39,216 bases of DNA. It comes from Woeseiaceae bacterium. Lineage in GTDB: Bacteria; Pseudomonadota; Gammaproteobacteria; Steroidobacterales; Woeseiaceae. A program made the translations under genes and the position numbers. This document shows, in pieces, positions 33,879 to 39,216 of this stretch. The notes under the pieces were generated by a model. It had not been told where the DNA came from. It ran no database searches and saw only the letters and a list, made by a program, of their open reading frames with translations. Position 1 is the stretch's first letter, and each line of letters starts with the position of its first letter. The stretch is from positions 127,077 to 166,292 of the forward strand of contig JAOIZZ010000003.1 in assembly GCA_028227395.1 (NCBI GenBank), in the 5' to 3' direction.

Positions 33879-35237
33879 ATGAATCATTTTTTTAGAGTCT
33901 CTATATTGCTTGCTTCTTTTTCCTCTCCCTTTTTATTTGCAGAGAGTATCGAAGATATAAGGGAGTTATTACCAGAGCAAGTCTCTAGTCAACGAATTGA
34001 AGCCGATATAAGGCAGTTGGTTAGTTTTGGTACACGCCATACCTTGTCAGAAACCAACTCAGATAAGCGGGGTATTGGTGCGGCTCGCCGATGGATCGAA
34101 AATGAATTCAATCAGATCTCGTCAGCTTGCGGTAATTGCCTTGACGTTATTCGAATCAGCGGTGTTGTCTCTGGGAAAGAGCGAGTGCCAATTGCGACAG
34201 AGATTGTCAATATTATAGCTATTCAAAGGGGCAACGTAGACCCCAATAGAATGGTTATGATGAGTGGCGATATAGATTCTCGAGTGAGTGATCCTATGGA
34301 TTATACCTCAGATTCGCCAGGAGCTAACGATAATGCCAGTGGTATGGCTGGTGTTATTGAGGCGGCTAGAGTCCTCTCCAAATCAAGATTTCCTGGAACT
34401 ATTATTTATGCTGGGCTGTCTGGTGAAGAGCAAGGCTTATTTGGTGGAGAGATCGTGGCACGCCATGCTTTAGAGAAAGACTGGCAAATAAAAGCGGTCT
34501 TAAACAACGATATGATCGGCAATATTACTGGTATTGACGGCGTTATAGACAATTCGTCAGCCAGAGTGTTCTCAGAAGGTACGCGTTTTCTTGAAACCAA
34601 AGATGAGGCTCTAAAAAGACGCTATAGAGGTGGAGAAGTGGATTCGCCATCAAGGAATATTGCTCGTTACATAGATAAAATGGCTGACCAATTTATAACC
34701 AATCTTGATGTGATGATGATTTATAGGCTTGATCGTTTTGGAAGAGGCGGGCATCATCGTCCCTTTAATGAGCTTGGTATTCCTGGTGTGAGAATCATGG
34801 AAACGCACGAACATTATCACCGTCAACATCAAGATATTAGGTTGGAAAATGGCATTGAATACGGTGACGTGATTGAGGGTGTGGATTTTGAATATGCAAA
34901 AAAATTAACCGCATTGAATGTTGTTTCATTAGCCGGCATGGCATCAGCTCCTCCTTTTCCCTCTAAGGTAAAGATAAAGGGAGCGGTAAGTGCTAATACT
35001 ATCCTTGAATGGACCTTCCCAGAAAGTAATGTTGCTGAGAATCTAAGAGGGTATAAGGTATATTGGCGTCATACATCAAGTCCTGAATGGACCAACAGTC
35101 GATATGTTGGTTTGGTGGATAATTACACATTAGAAAATATTGTCATTGATAATTATTTTTTTGGTGTAGCAAGTGTCTCTAATGATGGATATGAATCACC
35201 AGTAGTATTCCCAGGAATAATGGGATCTTTTGATTAG
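33879..35237 (+). CDS. M28 family peptidase with altered first zinc ligand and C-terminal FnIII-like domain
   Basis: This 452-residue secreted protein has a signal peptide of about 21 residues. The M28 core has 'MMSGDIDSRVSDP', 'SPGANDNASGMAG' (D151), 'GLSGEEQGLFGGE' (E183, E184), 'VLNNDMIGN' (D211) and 'METHEHYHRQH' (His ligand at about 310-314). The first motif is normally G-H-x-D-S; here D131 replaces His. I believe a GDIDSR subfamily exists, so the protein may still be active with Asp as ligand, but this is unproven. Residues about 360-450 look like a fibronectin type III domain ('LEWTFPES...LRGYKVYWRHT'). It is 38 bases upstream of the NhaC antiporter gene. Confidence 0.85.
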   Translation: MNHFFRVSILLASFSSPFLFAESIEDIRELLPEQVSSQRIEADIRQLVSFGTRHTLSETNSDKRGIGAARRWIENEFNQISSACGNCLDVIRISGVVSGKERVPIATEIVNIIAIQRGNVDPNRMVMMSGDIDSRVSDPMDYTSDSPGANDNASGMAGVIEAARVLSKSRFPGTIIYAGLSGEEQGLFGGEIVARHALEKDWQIKAVLNNDMIGNITGIDGVIDNSSARVFSEGTRFLETKDEALKRRYRGGEVDSPSRNIARYIDKMADQFITNLDVMMIYRLDRFGRGGHHRPFNELGIPGVRIMETHEHYHRQHQDIRLENGIEYGDVIEGVDFEYAKKLTALNVVSLAGMASAPPFPSKVKIKGAVSANTILEWTFPESNVAENLRGYKVYWRHTSSPEWTNSRYVGLVDNYTLENIVIDNYFFGVASVSNDGYESPVVFPGIMGSFD

Positions 35238-35275
35238 AATTAAATTTCTGAAAAATTCATAAATGAGAACAATTA

Positions 35276-36724
35276 ATGAGTGAACCACGCCAAGCTTCTT
35301 TATTAGAGTCATTAATACCAATCATGAGCCTTGTCTTTATGTTGGGATTTTCAGTATTCTTCTTTGGATCTGATTCATCGTATGGACCGAATCAAATTGC
35401 TTTGATTATAGCTGCAGCCATTGCAAGTATGGTGGCTATTAAAATTGGACATACTTGGTCAAATATCTTGGAGTCCATGATTGCTAGTATCAGTACTGCG
35501 ATGGGTGCATTATTAATTTTTCTTTGTGTGGGCGCTTTGATTGGAACTTGGCTAATTTCTGGTACTGTGCCAACACTGATTTTTTATGGTCTTGAGATAC
35601 TGAATCCAAAGATATTTTATCCAGCAGCATGTCTTATTTGTGCCGTTGCCGCTCTAGCTACTGGGAGCTCATGGACTGTTGCAGGCACTCTTGGTGTAGC
35701 TCTTATAGCTGTCTCGATTGGTTTGAATCTTTCACCTGCTATAGCCGCAGGCGCCATAATTTCAGGAGCTTATTTTGGCGATAAAATGTCTCCACTTTCA
35801 GATACTACTAATTTAGCCCCCGCAGTTACAGGTACCGATTTATTTACACACATAAAACACATGGTCTGGACAACTACTCCATCATTTTTAATGGCTTTAG
35901 TAATTTTTATGATATTAGGTTTTGGTGTAGATTCAGATATAGAAGATTCTACAATCTCTCTTTTGACTGAAACATTAGATGCCACCTTCAATATTACTTT
36001 ATTAGCATTGTTACCTTTATTGGTAGTTTTCCTCATGGCTATTCGTAAAGTTCCAGCATTACCTACAATTTTATTTGGCGCTATATTGGGTGGAGTTATG
36101 GCATTTTTTCTTCAGCCCGAAGCCGTCATTATTTTTGCAGACTCAAATGATCTGCCTCCAACTTTATCGCTAATCAAGGGTATTTGGCTGGCCTTAGCAA
36201 CTGGCTATACTTCAGCTACAGGTATTCCAGAGATAGACAGCTTACTTTCACGTGGTGGCATGCAATCTATGCTTAACACTATGTGGCTTGTCATTAGCGC
36301 AATGTCATTTGGTGCTGTTCTTGAACTTGCTGGAATGTTAAAAACAATCATCAGCTCGTCTCTTAAAGCAGCAAAATCAACTGGCTCCTTAATCTCAACA
36401 GTCATTCTTAGTTGTATTAGCATTAATATAGTATGTGCTGATCAATACATCTCTATTGTGTTGGCAGGGAAAATGTTTAAAGCAGAGTTCAAAAAACGCA
36501 ACCTTGACCCAAAAAATCTTTCAAGAGTAATTGAGGATTCTGGAACGTTAACCTCTCCTTTAGTGCCATGGAACACATGTGGCGCTTATATGGCAGCTAC
36601 TCTGGGTGTGCCAACCTTTACCTACTTACCATATGTTTTTTTTAATTTGATTAATCCCGTAATTTCAATGATTTATGGGTTTACAGGTTTTACTATTGAA
36701 AAATTGGATAAAAATAAAGGATGA
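35276..36724 (+). CDS. NhaC-type Na+/H+ antiporter
   Basis: This 482-residue membrane protein has about 12 helices. It has 'GALIGTWLISGTVPTLIFYGL', 'ALATGSSWTVAGTLGVALI', 'GAYFGDKMSPLSDTTNLAPAVTG' and 'PWNTCGAYMAATLGVPT', which match NhaC proper more closely than the two other carriers in this window. It should exchange Na+ and H+ or a Na+-coupled organic anion. It follows the M28 peptidase by 38 bases. A weak hairpin with a T-run begins right at its stop codon. Confidence 0.87.
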   Translation: MSEPRQASLLESLIPIMSLVFMLGFSVFFFGSDSSYGPNQIALIIAAAIASMVAIKIGHTWSNILESMIASISTAMGALLIFLCVGALIGTWLISGTVPTLIFYGLEILNPKIFYPAACLICAVAALATGSSWTVAGTLGVALIAVSIGLNLSPAIAAGAIISGAYFGDKMSPLSDTTNLAPAVTGTDLFTHIKHMVWTTTPSFLMALVIFMILGFGVDSDIEDSTISLLTETLDATFNITLLALLPLLVVFLMAIRKVPALPTILFGAILGGVMAFFLQPEAVIIFADSNDLPPTLSLIKGIWLALATGYTSATGIPEIDSLLSRGGMQSMLNTMWLVISAMSFGAVLELAGMLKTIISSSLKAAKSTGSLISTVILSCISINIVCADQYISIVLAGKMFKAEFKKRNLDPKNLSRVIEDSGTLTSPLVPWNTCGAYMAATLGVPTFTYLPYVFFNLINPVISMIYGFTGFTIEKLDKNKG

Positions 36725-36750
36725 GCTTTATTTAAGCTTGTAATTTTTTA
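36724..36750 (+). terminator. Weak intrinsic terminator after the NhaC-type gene
   Basis: AGCTT (36724-36728), a 5-base loop and AAGCT (36734-36738) form a 5-bp stem, followed by a T-run at 36745-36750. The stem is short and AT-rich, so termination may be partial. It separates the antiporter gene from the copper locus. Confidence 0.35.
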
Positions 36751-36827
36751 CTCAAATAATTGAATCTGTCACAAAACTTTACAATTAATTATTATATTTA
36801 TCTCCCAATTTTCGATTAAAATGCATT

Positions 36828-37406
36828 ATGACAAAAAATATTAATTTGTCCGTGATATTTATTCTATTGAGTTGGATGTCAAACTGTCTAGCAGGAGGAG
36901 GTGTTTTACTCTCTGAAGATAGTTGTATTATCACTATTGGATTTTATGAGGCTCATTTTACTGCCTATCAACCAGATTCATCTGGTGATAAGCAATTTTG
37001 TGAGGATCTTGACGAAACAGGGAATACAATTTTTGTCCTAGATTATCTGCACAAAAGTTTAAGTCAGGTTCCTGTAGATTTTCGAATTATTAAAAATGTG
37101 ACTGATAAGGGTGAGTTTGTGCAAATGGCAGACATAATAAAAATTCAAGATATTGATCCTGTCACGGTTTTTTATCAGGAGCCAATTATTAAAACTAATG
37201 CATCTTATGCTGTAAACCATAAATTTCTCGAGAAAGGTGAGTATGTAGGTATAGTCACAGCTGGTCATCCGACAAACAATAATATTTACTCATCTGTCTT
37301 TCCATTTAGTGTTGGGGCAAGTAATTTGTCATGGTCAATTATCATTTTTTTTGGTCTTATACTTATATTTGGTACTTATTTATTTCGCATGATGAAAACG
37401 GACTAG
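36828..37406 (+). CDS. Membrane-anchored periplasmic protein of unknown function in the copper locus
   Basis: This 192-residue protein has an N-terminal signal peptide (about residues 1-22), a periplasmic domain and a C-terminal membrane helix (about 167-188, 'WSIIIFFGLILIFGTYLF') with a short cytoplasmic tail. The domain has C33 ('EDSCIITIGFYEAHFTAYQP') and C58 ('KQFCEDLDETGNT'), a likely disulfide. 'LDYLHKSLSQVPVDFRIIKN' and two regions resembling Ig-like strands follow. I do not recognise a named family. It lies 4 bases upstream of the multicopper oxidase gene, so it is probably a partner or copper-handling accessory protein. That is inferred only from position. No ribosome site is clear. 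Confidence 0.75.
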   Translation: MTKNINLSVIFILLSWMSNCLAGGGVLLSEDSCIITIGFYEAHFTAYQPDSSGDKQFCEDLDETGNTIFVLDYLHKSLSQVPVDFRIIKNVTDKGEFVQMADIIKIQDIDPVTVFYQEPIIKTNASYAVNHKFLEKGEYVGIVTAGHPTNNNIYSSVFPFSVGASNLSWSIIIFFGLILIFGTYLFRMMKTD

Positions 37407-37410
37407 ATCG

Positions 37411-39108
37411 ATGCAAATAAAAAATTTAAAAAAACAATATCTACTATTAGCAATCTCAGTGCTCGCCATGTTGTTAGTATATCCATCTCAATGGTATCCT
37501 TTTGATGTCCGTTTAACACTCACCTCTTGGTTTGGAGCGAAAGACTATCGGTCTCTACCACTATCAACAAAAACTTTAGATTTACAGTCTGAACAAGCTT
37601 GCCCTGAGGATCCATCAGGTTGGCGTGCTTCTCAGATTATCGAAGGAGTCAATATTGAGGAATCGTTACCTTGTATGGCGGATAATCCATATGGAGTAGC
37701 AGCATTTGTATTAGGAACTAACAATGTGAGTGAAGAGACATTACAACGCAGTGGATTAAGTTCAGATGCAATTGTAAAAGGCAGAGATCTTGATGGGGAT
37801 GGCGATCCAGATGAGATTCACATACGGTTAGAAGTTGTCGAACTTAATGGCAGTTCTCCAATTTCGAAAAGGCCAGTCACAACTTATGATATCGCTCCTG
37901 GCGTTCAACCTGGTATATGGGTATTCGCTCCAAAATTAATTGGAATGGCTGTTGAAAATTTTGAAACACAAGAAGCTAGATACTCGTTAAAACTTCCTTC
38001 ACCAGCAATTCGTGTTGAGCAAGGCGATGTGGTTAAGGTTACACTTGAAAATACTCATTACATGCCACATACATTGCATTTGCATGGCGCTGACCATGGT
38101 TTCATTGATAGTAATGGGGAAGGTAATGATGGCGTGCCTTTGACAAGTGAATTACCTATTCTTCCTGGACAGTCACGGACCTATGATTTGACACCCAGGA
38201 AAGCTGGTACCATGTTTTATCATTGTCATGTTCAACCGCATGTTCATGTTCAGATGGGCTTACAAGGTTTATTTATAATAGAAGAAAATAGACCAAACAA
38301 TAATTTACAAACAATGAACTTAGGGGCTGGAAAGGTAAGGGTTCCATCAAAATCTCTAAAAGAATCGTATGATAGTGAATATGATTTACATTATCTTGAT
38401 CTTGATAAAGAACTTGGAGTTAGAATTCAAGATAATAACGATCCAAGATTAATCACAAAATCAATGCATCGTGATTATGACATTACGGATGCAAATGTTG
38501 ATTTTTTCACTTTAAATGGGCGGTCATTTCCTTATACTTTTAGAGAATCTTTGATCATCTCAAAAGAAGGCGAAAAGGCAAAATTAAGAGTTGTAAATGG
38601 AGGTAGTAAAGGAATTGCTCTACATACTCATGGACATAAATTTACAGTTATTGAAAGAGATGGGGTTAAACTACCAATATCAAACAGAACTCCTCAGGAT
38701 GTTCTATGGATGGCAACATCACAGCGATATGATATAGATCTTTCTTTTACAAACGATGGCACTAAAACTTATGGGCCTGGCATTTGGTTGTATCATGATC
38801 ACCAGAATAAAGGTACAACCACTGATGGTATTGCTCCTGGAGGCAATATAAGCGCAATTGTTGATAAAGCATATCTTGATAAATCAGGTTGGCCAATGAC
38901 TCGTGGGGTTGATTATGCTCAATATTTCAGCGCCGATTACTATAGAAAAGAGATTCCAATTTGGGAGAGCTATATCCCAGCGTTTTACTCTGAGCCTGAT
39001 AAAGACAATATTTTATTATTCAGAATTCTCTTGCTGATGTTATTTTTTGGGAGTTTCCTAGCAATTTTACGATCAATATATACAGAAAAGAATAAAGGTA
39101 AATCATGA
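37411..39108 (+). CDS. Two-domain multicopper oxidase, membrane-anchored
   Basis: This 565-residue protein has an N-terminal helix (about 9-24), an extra region of about 150 residues with a 'DLDGDGDPDE' Ca-loop-like motif (126-135), two cupredoxin domains and a C-terminal helix (about 534-553). Domain 1 has 'PHTLHLHG' (H220, H223, H225) and 'HCHVQPHVHVQM' (H271, C272, H273, H277, M282), a complete type 1 copper site plus trinuclear ligands. Domain 2 has 'LHTHGHK' (H405, H407) and 'YHDHQ' (H462, H464), trinuclear ligands without a type 1 Cys. This is the type C two-domain arrangement, as in Nitrosomonas blue copper oxidase. It likely oxidises Cu(I) or phenolics in the periplasm. Its stop overlaps the next ATG by 4 bases. 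Confidence 0.88.
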   Translation: MQIKNLKKQYLLLAISVLAMLLVYPSQWYPFDVRLTLTSWFGAKDYRSLPLSTKTLDLQSEQACPEDPSGWRASQIIEGVNIEESLPCMADNPYGVAAFVLGTNNVSEETLQRSGLSSDAIVKGRDLDGDGDPDEIHIRLEVVELNGSSPISKRPVTTYDIAPGVQPGIWVFAPKLIGMAVENFETQEARYSLKLPSPAIRVEQGDVVKVTLENTHYMPHTLHLHGADHGFIDSNGEGNDGVPLTSELPILPGQSRTYDLTPRKAGTMFYHCHVQPHVHVQMGLQGLFIIEENRPNNNLQTMNLGAGKVRVPSKSLKESYDSEYDLHYLDLDKELGVRIQDNNDPRLITKSMHRDYDITDANVDFFTLNGRSFPYTFRESLIISKEGEKAKLRVVNGGSKGIALHTHGHKFTVIERDGVKLPISNRTPQDVLWMATSQRYDIDLSFTNDGTKTYGPGIWLYHDHQNKGTTTDGIAPGGNISAIVDKAYLDKSGWPMTRGVDYAQYFSADYYRKEIPIWESYIPAFYSEPDKDNILLFRILLLMLFFGSFLAILRSIYTEKNKGKS

Positions 39109-39216
39109 TAAATCAAAAATTATGGTGTATCCCTCTAGCTCTGTTTTTTATCTATCCATCATATGGGCTTCAGCACTCAATGTCTGGCAATCACTCAATG
39201 TTAGGCCATCATTCAA
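39105..39216 (+). CDS. CopB-like copper resistance protein, 3' end missing
   Basis: The reading frame starts at an ATG that overlaps the oxidase stop (ATGA) and runs off the window after 37 codons. It encodes a signal peptide (about residues 1-22, 'LALFFIYPSYGLQ') followed by a Met/His-rich stretch 'HSMSGNHSMLGHHS'. A Met/His-rich N-terminus after a signal peptide, directly behind a multicopper oxidase, is characteristic of CopB/PcoB outer-membrane copper proteins. The barrel domain that would prove this is outside the window. Confidence 0.6.
   Translation, partial: MINQKLWCIPLALFFIYPSYGLQHSMSGNHSMLGHHS

Noticed and set aside
1-39216. Defence system, prophage, integron, CRISPR or insertion sequence
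   Set aside because: I found no transposase, integrase, terminase, nuclease or toxin-antitoxin gene, and no regularly spaced repeats.

Overview
The window is AT-rich, densely coded DNA with no rRNA, tRNA, CRISPR array, insertion sequence or phage gene that I can see. The gene content suggests an uncultivated marine-type gammaproteobacterium: Tat-exported enzymes, M28 peptidases, DUF5916 outer-membrane proteins, NhaC-type sodium-coupled carriers, CPD photolyase and malonate uptake genes. That placement is inference from gene families only. Genes switch strand often, intergenic gaps are at most about 214 bases, and several convergent pairs overlap at their 3' ends. Both ends cut through genes.

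Layout. (1) 1-4491: secreted proteins built from two modules, DUF6152 and an unnamed companion domain. They occur as separate genes and as a fusion, and surround a LigB-type ring-cleaving dioxygenase and a beta-class-like glutathione S-transferase. (2) 4524-11097: a divergent light and oxidative-stress cluster. The leftward genes are CPD photolyase, an Mpo1-like membrane protein, a Tat-exported amine oxidase and a methyltransferase. The rightward genes are two NAD(P)-dependent Rossmann proteins and a SOUL haem-binding protein. (3) 11094-16069: tandem paralogous DUF5916 outer-membrane proteins. (4) 16284-21961: a small unknown secreted protein, a Tat-exported histidinol-phosphate-type aminotransferase, AlaX, DapF, and an operon of an acetylpolyamine-amidohydrolase-like deacetylase with an NhaC-family carrier. 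(5) 22163-28105: a lipoprotein M28 peptidase and a malonate module, with malonyl-CoA synthetase MatB divergent from the MadL/MadM transporter and a Tat-exported amidase directly behind madM. (6) 28113-36724: periplasmic gamma-glutamyltransferase, exported glutathione peroxidase, a second NhaC-family carrier, a Tat-exported RidA protein, a PQQ-type sugar dehydrogenase, a second M28 peptidase and a third NhaC-type antiporter. (7) 36828-39216: a probable copper locus with an unknown anchored protein, a membrane-anchored two-domain multicopper oxidase and the Met/His-rich start of a CopB-like protein.

Taken together, the window reads as a scavenging and periplasmic-processing region. Secreted peptidases, an amidase, GGT, an aminotransferase, RidA and an amine oxidase work outside the cytoplasm, and sodium-coupled carriers or MadLM could bring in the products. 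The strongest candidates for something undescribed are the DUF6152/companion modules with the ring-cleaving enzyme, the exported amidase-MadLM-MatB malonate module, and the export of RidA and PLP-enzyme families that usually work in the cytosol.
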